Shown here piece by piece: positions 36,301 to 45,457 of a DNA stretch of 64,000 nucleotides. Source of the DNA: Ascidia mentula (taxonomy: Eukaryota; Chordata; Ascidiacea; Phlebobranchia; Ascidiidae); assembly GCA_947561715.1 (NCBI GenBank), contig OX387201.1, positions 1,878,001 to 1,942,000 on the forward strand. Direction: 5' to 3'. Numbering within the stretch: position 1 is the first letter of the stretch; every line of letters starts with the position of its first letter. A program made the position numbers and the translations under genes. The notes under the pieces were generated by a model, which made no database searches, was not told the DNA's origin, and was given only the letters and a program-made list of their open reading frames with translations.

Positions 36301-39300
36301 TTGTGTAATGAAGCAAACGAAATTTGTGTAACGATATGTGTGGACAATATTAAAACTAATTATTCACCTATTGTTGTATCAGTGGCAGAAATAGGATAAG
36401 TTGTAGAGCCTGAAAATGTTATTCTATTTAAAAATTGTTCTATACGCATTAGTGCAAAACGAAGATGTGTTTCTTTCATTTAATGACATTTTATAAAAAA
36501 TTCAAAACATTTTACCTTCTGGTGTTGTTTCTGGACTGGTCCCTGTCGAAGTTGAAGTACCTTTAAAACCATTTTACAGCATATTAAAACAACTGAATTT
36601 AACTCCAGGTGAGGCAAATGTGGCTATGGAGTCTAAATGTAACATGAAAAAGCAAATCAGAGATAAAATGGACAATCAACAAAATTGTACCTGTTGTGTT
36701 TGTAGATGCAATAAATATAGCAGTTACAGAACCTAGATATTCATAAGTTAAGTCTTAGTCTTCATCAAAACTATAAAGGTTTTTTTGGTGTTGTACCTGC
36801 AGTTGTAGCCGATTCGGGTGTTGTATCTTCAATTGTAGCCGATTCGGGTGTTGTATCTTCAATTGTAGCCGATTCGGGTGTTGTATCTGCAATTGTAGCC
36901 GATTCGGGTGTTGTATCTTCAATTGTAGCCGATTCGGGTGTTGTATCTTTAATTGTAGCCGATTCGGGTGTTGTATCTGCAATTGTAGCCGAGTCGGGTG
37001 TTGTATCTGCAATTGTAGCCGAGTCGGGTGTTGGCAATAATACGTATTTTGTAAGCTGCACACAGATGTGATTGTATGGTCACCACAAAGTGAAAGTCTT
37101 AATCTGGCCGTTTGCCCGTCAAGATCGTACAAAGTCACATCAAGCTGCACTGATAAGAACTTATAGGGGAAAAAATGGCCATCTGCATGCAGCTCACAAA
37201 AGTAAAAACCTCTCACAGATCGGTGCCCGACTTGTTTTTGAAACAACATGTACCACATTAATAAACAAGGTTCTTTTATCCAATTGGTGACTGTCACTTG
37301 ACGTTACGTTAAACTCGAAATTTATTTTGAGGTATGTTCCTTACTGTTGTGAAATTGTAAATAACTCAGAAAACTTGATGGCCCGGTTTTGCTGCAGGTT
37401 TGACGTTTTAATGATTAAGCAAAGCTTGTGGCGGTGGTGATCGATCAAGAGTCACTTTCATGCTGTCGAATCAGATACAATTGCTTAAATAAAAAAATCA
37501 AATAGAAAGGTATGTTTTTTTTATTTTTTAAAAAAACTACTGCGTTCAAGCTACCCGTTGGAAAAAAAATTAGGTCGCTAGGGGCACTATAGCGCGATAC
37601 ATGCGCATTTGAAAAAGGCGTTAAAATGTCAGCGGTTAAGGGGTTTTTCTCGCAGAATAGTAGTGGCGCAAAACCTTCGAGACGATAATTGTTTTTTTAT
37701 CGTTCTCGACGATCTATTTTATCGTTACTCGATAGTAATACTGTACCTTCGCATATGGTGTTGTGTGAAGTAAAAACCCCATTCGCCAGGCAGGTTGAGC
37801 TTCCTACACCTTGCATGTTATACCCAGAGGCACACTGGAATGTCACAACACCACCCACGTTCCAAGAGGTTACACCAATAGGCAATGTAACGGCATTGGG
37901 TAGAATTTATGCAAGTGTGGCTTTTTACATAGTTTGTGACAAACCAAACTGAAATGAGAATAGGTTAATTTTAAAAGTTTTTGTAGAAATTGTTTTCGTT
38001 GGACGTTGCTTTGTAGTTAAAATGCCCTTTGTTTGAAAAATTTTTTTTTCTTTTTTTTTCTTTAAAAAAACTTTTTTTCTAAATTGGTACTTTATGGTAG
38101 GCTTTAACTGCTTTATGGTAGGCTTTAACTGCACCTTTAAGCACACAGAACTTCACACCTAAATTTCCTCGACTAACTTTGAGGAACAAATCCTTTGAGA
38201 AACAGGAAGTTTAGAAAAACGGCGAAAAAACTAAATTCACAACGACGGAAACTATCATATTGGTTTAACTTTTAGAGAACCTACTTAGCTTGTATGCAAA
38301 TTGTCATCTTGTATTATTCATACATATTTTTATATTCAAAGAATCTTCGCCAGTGATCGTGTGACGACATTTTTACTTTCAAGAATCTGTTTTTTGGCGA
38401 AGGGGACTCAAGGCCACTTGGACTCTCACCAATGATGCACAAAATCGTGTGACTTGACTGACCAACAGGCAATCCAACTTACGGATGCAGGCAGGAATCA
38501 AGGAGGAGAAAGTCCCGGATGCTGTACATTGGGCTGTCCTCACTCCACTCAACACAAAGTTCCCGGCACAGGAAAAAGCGATTCGTTCTCCAGCCGACCA
38601 AACTGTTTTCCCCGGCGGCAGAGTCCTCAGGTTGGCAACCACCGACAGGGCGCAAGTGGCTCTTACCGGTACCTCCACGGGCCGGTCTGCGAACAGAGCG
38701 TTTACGTATTACACCTGGGGCGATCTAGGTGAAATTGGGAGTGTTTATTCGATGCATGCGACACACAAGCACGTTCATCCATTCTCCCACCTCTGGTATA
38801 GCATGGATCACTGACTTTTTTCAGTCAGATAACAATTAAGTCACGTTAAAGGGATTTTCAAAGTAAAAGTTGGGTGAGTTTTGTTGATTTTTCCTTCAGA
38901 CACAAACATTACCTTGCAAATAACTGAATGGAGCCGGTGGGATTCAAACTACATTATATATAATCCCATAGGAACAAGCTAGTCCAGATAACGTTAAGAA
39001 AAACGGTGTATAACTCTAATCAATTTTAATGTAAACGTGCCGCGTGAAATACTCGAAATAGAGTTCTGACGTCCGTAACCCACGAGGGGCATATGACCAT
39101 AATTTTGCCTGTTACATCCTTCCTAATACCAGGTTTTCTTATTATCTCCGACCGGATCTGTATGTTTAAGAAAGCAAGTGGGGCGTTCTCGTGCGGATTG
39201 CCGCAGGTCAAGTTGCCTTTTCCAGCGGAATTTGCTTAGAGCGAGACTGATCCTAAAGCACGCGCTGGTACGCAATTTTCCGTCATGTAGTGAAAAGTGT

Positions 39301-40393
39301 TTTACGATGCTGCGTTTAGGGTTGAAACTAAAACTAAATTCTTGCCAGAACGAACAAAATTCTTGCCAATTTACCAAGGAAAAAACAAATTTGGGCGTTC
39401 CGGCTTACTTTCAGCACTGGTTGTACTGAAACATGTTTTTTGATTTGCAAGTTTGCAGGCAATCAATTACGTTGGAATGAAATCCATGCTTTTTGAAGAT
39501 CGCCATAGAGTATCCAACAAATTCTTCCGACACTGTTAAGTCGATATATACGAAAAGCTATTGACACGTTTAGCCTAAAACACTTAGCACCTGTTTTCAC
39601 TAATTAACGCCTATGTAATTATTGCTGCCACTTAACCATTCCGACGATTTTGTTTCTTACCTATACACACGTTCGTCGGTAAAGGAAGTACCCAGGATTG
39701 CAAAAGCAACGAAGATCGTTAATGCTCCTTATTTCAATCTGTTTAAAGGCGTTTTGATGATGCCATCGAATTTGAAACCGCAATTAAAATCCGGAAACAG
39801 TTTACTTGTATTACGTATATCCGGCGAGTTATTGAACCGAAATGCGGTGCTGTCCGTTTTAATCCAGGCCGGTCGTACAGAGAAGGGAAAAACACACAAC
39901 GATTGGGATGCAATTATCCTTGTACAATATTACACTTACAAATACACCTTGGCCAGACCGCTTGAATGCCGACAGGACGCCAGAAGAAGCCACGGCATCT
40001 CAAAGAACCAGCGCCAACGTTGCGAAATCCCTGGTTGCAGGTAATGTTTAGTATTTGGCCGACGGGGTAAGTGTAAAGGTTGACTTGGGTTGGTAGTCTG
40101 TACGTTGCGTGGGGTATGATGCGTGGACGAGGACAGAATGCTGTAACATAAAAGGTTGTGGGTTATACGTTAGAAGAAGGGATTTTTGATTTAATTCTCT
40201 CCAGATGCATAGATTTAATAAATTTGTCAATTGGTTATCAATCCATATTTAGTAGTGGTTTATTTTCGATTTGCATACAGTAACTATAATTCGTTACTCA
40301 GTGGAAGAAAAGACAGAGAGTCTTACTTCGTGTTTGACCGTAAGCGATGGTGGCAATACTTGTCAATGCCAAAAAGCCTAACAACAATTTCAT
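9122..40393 (-). CDS. Gene F: giant CCP / Thr-rich / 41x LCCL / CCP protein
   Basis: Proposed single gene joined from phase-1 exons. In order: signal peptide 40327-40393; CCP 39940-40140; decayed CCP about 39034-39234; CCP 38483-38686; damaged CCP about 37735-37900; Thr/Pro repeats 36797 to about 37061; mini-exons 36691-36732, 36516-36560 and 36368-36409; CCP 35073-35273; 41 LCCL domains 12257-34051; CCPs 11870-12082, 10823-11020 and 9122-9337 (stop at 9165). All supported internal exons begin and end in phase 1, so any can be added or skipped without breaking the frame. The LCCL part alone is 11808 nt (3936 aa); the whole would exceed 4400 aa. A signal peptide is seen but no clear membrane segment, so a secreted matrix, plasma or mucus protein is likely. 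That all blocks form one transcript is inference from phase, strand and order; two genes sharing the locus is the alternative. Confidence 0.6.
9560..9635 (+). repeat. tRNA-like head, probably a SINE relic
   Basis: A D-arm GCTC/GAGC around AGTTTGTA, an anticodon-arm-like GGGC/GCCC with a seven-base loop, and a perfect T-arm GTGAG-TTTAAAC-CTCAC at 9606-9622 appear in the correct order and spacing, so Pol III A and B boxes can be recognised. The flanking bases do not pair as an acceptor stem, so this is not a working tRNA. The body and tail of the element are not clear. Confidence 0.55.
9682..9812. mobile_element. Fragment of the CAGTGGTGGGATT hAT-type MITE
   Basis: Contains the core of the element complete at 11088-11266 (TTTCGCACCGGTTCTG, TCTCACGAAATTTATGAGAT, CAGCGAACCGGTTAGC). 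It lacks recognisable ends and target duplications. It lies directly behind the tRNA-like segment. Confidence 0.65.
9852..10490. repeat. Local duplication, copy 2 (partner 8328-8960)
   Basis: Second copy of the 630-bp block. The two copies bracket the CCP exon at 9122-9337 and the SINE/MITE sequences, showing that this 3' flank of gene F has itself been duplicated. Confidence 0.75.
10700..10761. mobile_element. One-ended hAT-type MITE fragment
   Basis: Ends ...CGTACCATCGGTTGGGAACCACTG, which reversed begins CAGTGGTTCCCAACC, the same terminus as the MITE at 6267-6498, with GTACC/GGTACG-type bases inside. The opposite end was not found, so the element is truncated or diverged. Confidence 0.5.
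10823..11020 (-). CDS. CCP exon of gene F (3' of the LCCL array)
   Basis: 198-nt phase 1-1 exon, acceptor AATTTCAG and donor GTAAGT. It encodes a complete CCP: first cysteine in PTVCVPANPVNGYV, second in YECDDGYNLVG, third in NMCTSS, fourth in HPPTCV. The third-to-fourth spacing has no tryptophan, as in several modules of this cluster. Confidence 0.85.
11088..11266. mobile_element. Complete hAT-type MITE with perfect 8-bp target duplication
   Basis: 179 bp. Left end CAGTGGTGGGATTCAGCCGG; the right end read in reverse is CAGAGGTGGGATT followed by AAATTTTTTGTCAGCCGG. It is flanked by identical AACTTATG at 11080-11087 and 11267-11274. There is no coding capacity. It sits in the intron between the CCP exons at 10823 and 11870. 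The perfect target duplication suggests a fairly recent insertion. Confidence 0.92.
11480..11790. repeat. 28-bp minisatellite, about 11 units
   Basis: Head-to-tail units of the type TTGGTTTTCAGATGCACAAT followed by GCCTACAA, with small base changes (GCCTGCAA, AGTTTTTAG). The array creates a 207-codon open frame on the plus strand that is only the repeat read through. It lies in an intron of gene F, just 3' of the CCP exon at 11870. Confidence 0.9.
11870..12082 (-). CDS. CCP exon of gene F directly 3' of the LCCL array
   Basis: 213-nt phase 1-1 exon. A short Pro-rich lead (VPPSPPPPPPAS) is followed by an intact CCP: SCSPTPPENGFF, VGCKDGYVLDG, SICVSTG and FGKCI. This is the intact parent (or sibling) of the exon at 9122-9337. 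The Pro run is encoded by a CCA microsatellite. Confidence 0.85.
12151..12168 (-). CDS. Truncated LCCL-B first exon, possible 18-nt mini-exon
   Basis: The 3' edge of the LCCL array. The first 33 or so bases of a B-type exon (PCTKQ...) are present behind a normal ATTTTCAG acceptor, then array homology stops. Inside the remnant, CAAG|GTAAAC is a possible donor in phase 1, which would yield an 18-nt exon that keeps the frame into the CCP exon at 11870. Without it the remnant meets a TAA. Use of the mini-exon is inference; skipping it also keeps the frame. Confidence 0.35.
12257..21326 (-). repeat. 3' half of LCCL array: 1074-bp A-B dimers in 2148-bp super-repeats
   Basis: Modules 1-17. The A-B dimer is 1074 bp: exons 168+120+168+120, introns 142, 88, 142 and 126 bp by the same layout as the other half. 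Variants recur every second dimer. A modules with DDSFICAAA start at 14111, 16259, 18407 and 20555; B modules with the AGGGTATGATG variant start at 14667, 16815 and 18963. These are steps of 2148 bp. Hence a four-domain block was itself amplified as a unit, at least three times. Confidence 0.88.
12257..34051 (-). CDS. Tandem array of 41 LCCL domains
   Basis: Each domain is a 168-nt exon plus a 120-nt exon, phase 1-1, 96 aa. The first exon carries CPAGC or CPSGC, LWGTEVYTD and YICAAAIHDGKIS; the second carries GGLVTVY, SYTGS, QNGITSKSYGS and SFAFS. These are the LCCL hallmarks (Limulus factor C, cochlin, Lgl1). Type A starts LCIKQPNQLDFGD; type B starts PCTKQGKQLEFDGE. First-exon low ends: A 12519; B 13075, 13593; A 14111; B 14667; A 15185; B 15741; A 16259; B 16815; A 17333; B 17889; A 18407; B 18963; A 19481; B 20037; A 20555; B 21111; A 21623; B 22179; A 22691; B 23247; A 23759; B 24316; A 24828; B 25384; A 25896; B 26452; A 26964; B 27520; A 28032; B 28588, 29100; A 29612; B 30168; A 30680; B 31236; A 31748; B 32304; A 32816; B 33372; A 33884. 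The 120-nt exon of each lies 136-142 bp below it, for example 12257-12376 and 33628-33747. I saw no stop in any of them by eye. Confidence 0.9.
21340..34051 (-). repeat. 5' half of LCCL array: 1068-bp A-B dimers
   Basis: Modules 18-41. The dimer is 1068 bp because the intron inside the A module lacks six bases (CAGTATTGTAGC in place of CAGCATTGGATTGTAGC), 136 instead of 142 bp. The B second exon here usually reads SYGSRS where the 3' half has SYGSWS. Dimers repeat at 1068 bp almost without change from 29612 to 34051, so this end looks the most recently expanded. Confidence 0.88.
34052..35072. other. Intron between the LCCL array and the 35-kb CCP exon, with degenerate repeats
   Basis: The array ends sharply at about 34075. 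From 34240 to 34600 three degenerate units of about 145-150 bp can be seen. Each has TCATA..., then CAACAGGAAAAATATT or CGACGGGAAAGACAAT, and, in the first two units, ATGTTTACCG(AC)CTGAATATT-like bases (34342 and 34487). No coding exon is supported. The element family is not recognised. Confidence 0.5.
35073..35273 (-). CDS. CCP exon of gene F, 5' of the LCCL array
   Basis: 201-nt phase 1-1 exon, acceptor TTTTTTCAG and donor GTAAGT. It encodes a full CCP: MCTNPTTPPNGFSLPVG, FQCNSGYTRQG, AVCLSNG and DTVCIG. It is closest to the damaged CCP at about 37.8 kb (both have GKTSWNV or GVTSWNV and a Cys-leading LSNGLFSS or LANGVFTS), so the two are a duplicated pair. Confidence 0.87.
35274..36367. other. 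Intron of gene F without recognised exons
   Basis: AT-rich sequence. At 36110-36175 the phrase GTTCAAGTTCATGTG recurs about three times with small changes. No exon or mobile element end recognised between 35300 and 36360. Confidence 0.5.
36368..36409 (-). CDS. Thr-rich 42-nt mini-exon of gene F
   Basis: Acceptor CATTTTCAG, donor GTGAAT, phase 1-1. It encodes STTYPISATDTTI plus split codons. Same size and composition class as the mini-exon at 36691-36732. Confidence 0.5.
   Translation of the reverse strand, partial: ALQLILFLPLIQQ
36516..36560 (-). CDS. Thr-rich 45-nt mini-exon of gene F
   Basis: Acceptor GTTTTAAAG, donor GTAAAA, phase 1-1. It encodes TSTSTGTSPETTPE. The TTPE ending is the same motif as in the 30-bp repeat exon at 36.8-37.0 kb, which supports a common origin and a mucin-like stalk. 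Confidence 0.55.
36691..36732 (-). CDS. Thr-rich 42-nt mini-exon of gene F
   Basis: Acceptor GAATATCTAG, donor GTACAA, phase 1-1. It encodes SVTAIFIASTNTT. The acceptor pyrimidine tract is weak, so this exon is the least certain of the three. Confidence 0.4.
36797..37061 (-). CDS. Thr/Pro-rich exon built of 30-bp repeats (mucin-like stalk)
   Basis: Eight or so units of 30 bp encode TTPESATIED, TTPESATIAD and TTPDSATIAD; the Ser/Thr/Pro content predicts dense O-glycosylation. The donor is GCAG|GTACAA in phase 1. Every ATTGCAG|AT joint between units looks like an acceptor in phase 1, so the exon could start at several units. The outermost acceptor (TGTGTGCAG) gives a different phase. The other frame (NRLQLKIQHP repeats, 180 codons open) is a shadow. 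Confidence 0.6.
37062..37734. other. Intron of gene F
   Basis: No exon or element recognised. AT-rich with short homopolymer runs around 37510-37570. Confidence 0.45.
37735..37900 (-). pseudogene. Damaged CCP exon of gene F
   Basis: The main part, LPIGVTSWNVGGVVTFQC, continues ASGYNMQG, STCLANGVF and NTICEG into a phase-1 donor GTACAG. It is a clear CCP paired with the exon at 35073. The first cysteine (ACTTGCATAAAT) is in another frame from the rest: relative to the NP-x-LPN consensus about two bases are missing. The exon is therefore probably not used, or the sequence has a local error. Confidence 0.5.
37925..38482. other. Intron of gene F with poly-A/T tracts
   Basis: Contains long T/A runs (38035-38080) and a direct repeat of GCTTTATGGTAGGCTTTAACT at 38090-38130. 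No exon recognised. Confidence 0.5.
38483..38686 (-). CDS. CCP exon of gene F (paralogue of 3-206)
   Basis: 204-nt phase 1-1 exon, acceptor CTGTTCGCAG and donor GTAAGT. It encodes RPVEVPVRATCALSVVANLR, then KTVWSAGERIAFSCAGNFV, AQCTASG and PACI. The start of the CCP is unusual (TCALSVVANLRTLPPG in place of a Pro-x-Pro-x-NG loop). Confidence 0.85.
39034..39234 (-). pseudogene. Decayed CCP exon of gene F
   Basis: Starts after CTCTAAG with NSAGKGNLTCGNPHENAPL and runs open through IQIRSEIIRK to GKIMVICP. An extra base then moves it to SWVTDVRTLF instead of the VGYRRQ of the other copy. The two copies are damaged at different places, so the ancestral exon was intact at the time of duplication. 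Confidence 0.5.
39940..40140 (-). CDS. First CCP exon of gene F
   Basis: 201-nt phase 1-1 exon with acceptor TATGTTACAG and donor GTAAGT, matching 2455-2655 in gene E. CCP cysteines lie in AFCPRPR, NITCNQGF, SLRCHGF and PRCI. A GIQAVWPRC stretch holds the conserved Trp before the last cysteine. Confidence 0.85.
40327..40393 (-). CDS. Signal-peptide exon of gene F
   Basis: 67 nt, ATG at 40391-40393, encoding MKLLLGFLALTSIATIAYG then QTR and a phase-1 GTAAGA donor. A CTTTGCAG acceptor lies 20 nt before the ATG, so there is an upstream non-coding exon. The length and the MKLLL start are shared with genes A, B, C and E. Confidence 0.88.
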
Positions 40394-40412
40394 TTTGCCC
40401 TGCTGTAAACTG

Positions 40413-43400
40413 CCTGCAAAGCAAATAACTTCAGAACAAAGCTGTTACATCGCAACGCCTTCTAGCAACTGATGTATACCCTCTTTCTTGATTCACGCAA
40501 TTTTGTGGTCATTGCAAAACTCTCTAATATCGCGGTTACGAATATGTTCTCACAGTACCATAGTGTAATAACCTCATGTGCCCGATACACTTTAACTGTT
40601 CTAAATCCCTCTGCTAAATAGTTACATTGTAGGACGTGGTGTGGCGACCAACAGTCAATGGCGCGATTTCTGGCCGTTTTTCGTTTATTAACGCGGGAGC
40701 AGCGCCTTAAGCCAGCACGGTACACCGCTTGTTCGGTGCCTTTCGTGCAAAATGTTCTCTTTTGTTGCCAAGCGCAGCCTGAGGGCAATCCACCTCGCAC
40801 CATATTTAGAACATCAAAATCATAAGCAGTGACCTTTAGCGCACGGATGAAAATTGAAATTGGACACTTGAATGCGATAATGTGCGATACGTTTACAAAA
40901 TATTGACCACGTATTTCGTTTGGGGGTATCACAAAGTTTTCGGCGATAAACGATTTTAAAGTATAACCTTAAATCGCATTTTAAATGTACGGCACCTGAG
41001 ACGTTATTGTACATTTTAGACGTGTAACCAATGTGCACTTACACCGTTAGGGAATCGTTTCGTCGTTTTGTTGTCGCAAACCAATGTTTTCCTTAACCGC
41101 TCATCCCCTATTGATATCAATACACATTTGTCCATTTGGTCCTTTCGTTTTTGCCAGGCTTAACACAACAAGTTTATATTGCACAGGACATTCATTTGGT
41201 TTTGCGCATTTACAGGTTCGTAAAATGAAAACAGGACATCAGTATTTTTAATTGAAAACCAAAAAGAGAAATGCAATTTACTATTAAATAAAGGGAACAT
41301 AAACCTCATTCAAAGGGACCTAAATAATAAACTTACCACAAAGCAGAATTGCCTCAGCAACGTCAGAATACATCAAGATGTCGTACTGTACATTTTATTC
41401 ATCTTAGACCACTACGCGAAACGTGAGAACTTATTTTAAACTTTCGTGGTCGGTTTCCCACCAAAACGAGTTTCGATTTTGTAAAGCGTGATGGCAACGC
41501 CCGAGCATTATTCTGGCACGTTTTTCAAAATCACGATGTGACAAAAAAATTAGCGTGTGCTTTTCACGTGTGTTGCCGATAGACACAAACACCTACACGC
41601 AAATAGCAAACGAACTGTGGTTCTTGTGCGTCACGTGTACTTCACGACACTGAAAATAAAGGTCGTGTTTAGCGGTTTAAACCCGGCCACACACTTTAAG
41701 GCATGCTGTAGTTGTGTAAAAGTTGTGTTTTGTAACCTTGTGCACTGTGCACTGTGCCAAGAAAAAGACTTGTTTTGAGAAAAAGATCATGCACCTGCGA
41801 AAAAAGACATATCGTAATTGGTGGTTATATGCAGCAGTAAATGTCGTTACTTCTGCGAAATCAGCTTGTTTCTATTTTAGTAACTGTTAATCTAGCGTAA
41901 GTAGTTCATACGATATAACCCAGTGGTTCTCAACCTTTTATGTTTCGTGTTACCCTTTATAGTAATGCCCATTGATCTGTGGACCCCCTGCTCATGCATA
42001 AAAGAAGACAAATTAAAAACAAGCCAATAAAACATTTTTAAAGAGCTCCCTAAATTATACACGAAGGGTGGCATAGACTTTAAGAAACCCTGATATGAAT
42101 GACAGCGTTATTGGTCTCAAAAAGAAGCTGCTTTTAACGTAATTAAACTGATGGAAACAAAAATGTTTCAGATTGATAGGAGAGACAGATTTATTACAAA
42201 GAATATAATATTCGATTTCGCCTTTATTGATAGACCTCAGTTTCTTGTTCAAATTGACTTTTAAGACAATTCCCAATCGAGGGCTGGATTCTGCCACAAC
42301 TAGGGAACCTCATTTTAAAACAAATCAATTCAATTTCCCGCCTAATTGGTTCGGTTGATTGTTTATTTTTACATGACCCGTGACGATTCAAGGTCTATGC
42401 CATTGTCACGGCCAGATTTGAACCAAAGATAAACCACGTGTTCGTATTTGATCAAAATGATACATTGCGTTTTGCCTGTAGGCCGAGGTAGTAAAACGAT
42501 TGATTTAGCTCGTAAAAGTTTTACTATTTTATTAAAATATATGCATTGAACTCTTTATGTGTTGTTTCTTTAGTTTAACGGAATGTATTTGTCTTGAGCA
42601 AGACAGCTGACTGATTTTAGCTTGAGAAAATAAACGTTTCCATGCTGCTTTAAGCTAAATTTAATCTAAATTTAAAGAATAAACAAAAAATAATGGGTTT
42701 TCATCACGTTTTTCTCGCCCCGCTTCGGCCTTACCTGTCTTGGTGGCAAGTACTTGTCATTTTATTCTAAACAAACTAAGATTACCAACGCTGTACAAAT
42801 TCAAAATGAAAGAAAAATGACTTGGATTTTTAAATGGTTGCTTTGATGCAAATCAACCACAGCAATAGCGTGGCTGACTCTGTTGGAAAAACTTTTTGCC
42901 TGGCACCGTGATCTACTCGCAAAACGCTCTGTTACCAAATGATTGTAAAACACAGTGCAGGTACATCAGAATGCAGATAGTATTTTATTGTGGACAGGAA
43001 GGGTGGAATTTTATTCACTTAGTACAAAAATTCAAACGCGGAACATCAGGATTATTAGCGTAAATTTTGCTTTCTATTTTTATGATACTGCTCAACTTAA
43101 AAACAGCTTCGTGTTGGAGTTTTTCATAATCTTGAATAAAAATCGCTTTTCCCACAATCACAAATTCCCACAAATAAAATCATGCGTATATACCAATGGA
43201 CCTTTTAGTAATACATAGTATGGTATCCTTGGGAACGCAGTTCGAACACATAATAAATGAAATTCAGAAAACTTTGCAATTCTTTGTTTCTTCTTTATGA
43301 GGTGATTCTGCAACGAATAAATTTCACAGGTTAAATTCAAAGATTTTAAAAATTTTTGTGACATAAAAAATGATGATTTAACTTTTAATATAATCCAAGA

Positions 43401-43470
43401 CCAAAGTTACCCCAAAAGAAGACGGTAGCGGTAACGACAAATTGATATAAATGGAAACCATTGTTTAACA
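40413..43470. repeat. Intergenic segment between genes A and F, copy of about 2928-5849
   Basis: No exon supported. It must contain the gene F promoter. At 41922-42000 the sequence CAGTGGTTCTCAACCTTTTA resembles a hAT-type element left end, but no matching right end was found. The rest is plain AT-rich DNA that matches the left copy closely. Confidence 0.7.
41922..42000. mobile_element. Possible left end of a hAT-type element
   Basis: Begins CAGTGGTTCTCAACCTTTTA, a terminus common in hAT MITEs, followed by bases of the GACCCCCTG type. The right end and target duplication were not found; the equivalent at about 4447 is more decayed. Confidence 0.35.
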
Positions 43471-43476
43471 TTTATT
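43471..43476 (-). terminator. Poly(A) signal of gene A
   Basis: Reverse-strand AATAAA in AATTAATAAATG, about 130 nt past the gene A stop codon. Confidence 0.7.
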
Positions 43477-43602
43477 AATTAAAGCCTTCTTTCATTAGTT
43501 TGACAAGCAGTGATATTGCGCTGTTACTCGGTACCGTGACCGTCTAATTTTGAGCAACGTATGGACAATTTTGGCTTATTCGCACTGCGATTGTGACGTC
43601 AC

Positions 43603-45457
43603 TTACGGTTTGCAGGTGGCCATTTCGAGGGCCAGCTTGTCGGGAGCGACGCACATGTTCTTTGGTAGTCCATCTACTTCGTAACCTTCGTTGCATTCGA
43701 CCACGAATAAAACACCGGGCTTGAACTCGGTTTTGCCACGTGGCAAGATGTAGCCGTTTGCTGGTGGAGGAGGTTTGCATTTCGGGTCTTTGCATAAAAT
43801 TTAATGCACCGTTGGTTATTGGAAGAAGATGGTTGTAATTTGCATGATTGCAAGCGTGTGCAAATATACGATTTGAATGCTCTAAACCAGTATTTCTCAA
43901 CCGGTAGTATGCGTACCACTAGTGGTACGCGACGGCATTCCAGATGGTACGCGAGCGCCTTTTCGTAATTAGTGGTTATAGTTCGAATTTATAAAGTCGT
44001 AAGTGATTTCACAATGTTCATTACTTCATCCCCTAGGTTACTTTGTAACACTCAACTTAGTGATACGTGTCGAAATTGTTTTACCTCCAAGTGGTACGCA
44101 ACCACAAATAGGTTGGGAATCACTGCACTAAACCAACTTGTATAATCACAAGATTTCACTTACCTATGACACATGATGGCACGTCACCAAAAATTTGACC
44201 ATCTGCTTGACAGAATCTTAGACCGAAACCATCGAGTTTGTATCCTTCCATGCAACCGTATGTGATAAGTTCAGTGCCTTGCCATTCGGTCTTGCCTTCC
44301 GGAACAAGCAGACCGTTTACTGGTACTTCTGGGTTTATACAAGTGGGCGTTTTGACTGTAGATGGCAACGCTGTGGTGGTTGTTGTGACAGCTGTTTAAA
44401 ATGAAAAGTTAAAATTCAAACAATCAGATATAAGATTTTAAAGAATCAAAACACGACGCTTCTGTTAGTGGGACAATTTACATAAGGAAACGTTGTGCGA
44501 GCTATCTTACCTACACATGTTGGCACGCTGCCGAAAATTCGACCATTCGGCAAACAGAGCCTCCGCCCGGCACTGACAAGTTTAAATCCTTCCATGCAAT
44601 CGTATGTGATCGGTTCTTTAGCTTGCCATTCGGTCTTGCCTTCAGGAACAAGCAGACCGTTCTCTGGCACTCTTGGGTTTTTGCAAGTTGGACTTCCAAC
44701 CGTAACTGATGGCACTACTGTGGTGACAAATGTTTAACAATTAAAAATTGAAATAAGCGCTATATGGGACGCATGAATCATCCAGTCTAATTTATATTCA
44801 CTACATTAATTTTTTATTGAATATTGGGGTAATAATTTTTGTAATGGATTTAAGGCATATATAAATTACGGACAGGTGGAAAACGACTCTATTTTTATAG
44901 TATATGAATTAAGATTAGACACTGCGAGATTACAGCACCGTTAGTGGGGAGAGGATAGGGAGATTTTAAAAAGAAATCAACAACCATGTATTAATCACAA
45001 CATTTAACTTACCTCTAACACATTTTGGCACGTCACCAAAAATATCACCATCAGATTGACAGAATCTTAGACCGACACCATTTAGTTTGTATCCTTTTAT
45101 GCAATCGTATCTGATAAGTTCGTCGGCTTGCCATTCGGTCTTGCCTTCCGGGACAAGCAGACCGTGTTTTGGCACTTCTGGGTTTTTACAAGTGGGAGTT
45201 GGCGCTTGTGGGTCAACTGTTCAACAAAAATATTAAAATTAAAAGAAGACCAAAATGAAAGATTTAAATTCAGTTTGAGAATATTTAACGACTAGATGTG
45301 GTATTGTAAGTTTGGCTTAAGTAGCGGAAGAAGGTAAGAAAATAACTACGCTTGCAAAAGTTTGTTTCTGTTCAAGAAAGAAAGTCTTACTTTGTATGTT
45401 TCCACATGTGAAGATGACAACACTTGCTAATGCCAAAATAACCAACAATAGTTTCAT
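43603..45457 (-). CDS. Gene A: secreted four-CCP protein
   Basis: Exons: signal peptide 45391-45457 (MKLLLVILALASVVIFTCG), then CCPs 45013-45216, 44511-44717, 44164-44391 and 43603-43787 (ends CKP then TAA). They total 891 nt, 296 aa, all phase 1. The middle modules share CKNPEVPxNGLLVPEGKTEW, with YDCxEGY or FKL and FCQxDGxIFGDVPxCV. A short Thr-rich linker (VTTTTTALPSTVK) precedes the third CCP. There is no transmembrane segment or GPI-type tail, so it is predicted to be secreted. The last intron carries a hAT-type MITE. AATAAA is at 43471-43476. CCP proteins bind other proteins, often in complement-like or recognition systems; the ligand here is unknown. Confidence 0.87.
43888..44125. mobile_element. 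hAT-type MITE in the last intron of gene A (copy 2)
   Basis: Same insertion as 6267-6498: termini CAGTATTTCTCAACCGGT and (reverse) CAGTGATTCCCAACC, flanked by CTCTAAAC (43880-43887) and CACTAAAC (44126-44133). It is slightly longer through a small internal indel. Confidence 0.88.

Noticed and set aside
36755-37297. 180-codon frame with HPNRLQLKIQ repeats
   Set aside because: Alternative frame of the 30-bp repeat; the TTPESATIED frame agrees with the phase-1 donor and with neighbouring Thr-rich mini-exons.
39622-40044. 140-codon plus-strand frame, and its partner at 2065-2559
   Set aside because: Antisense of the first CCP exon and intron; the minus-strand CCP with splice sites explains it.
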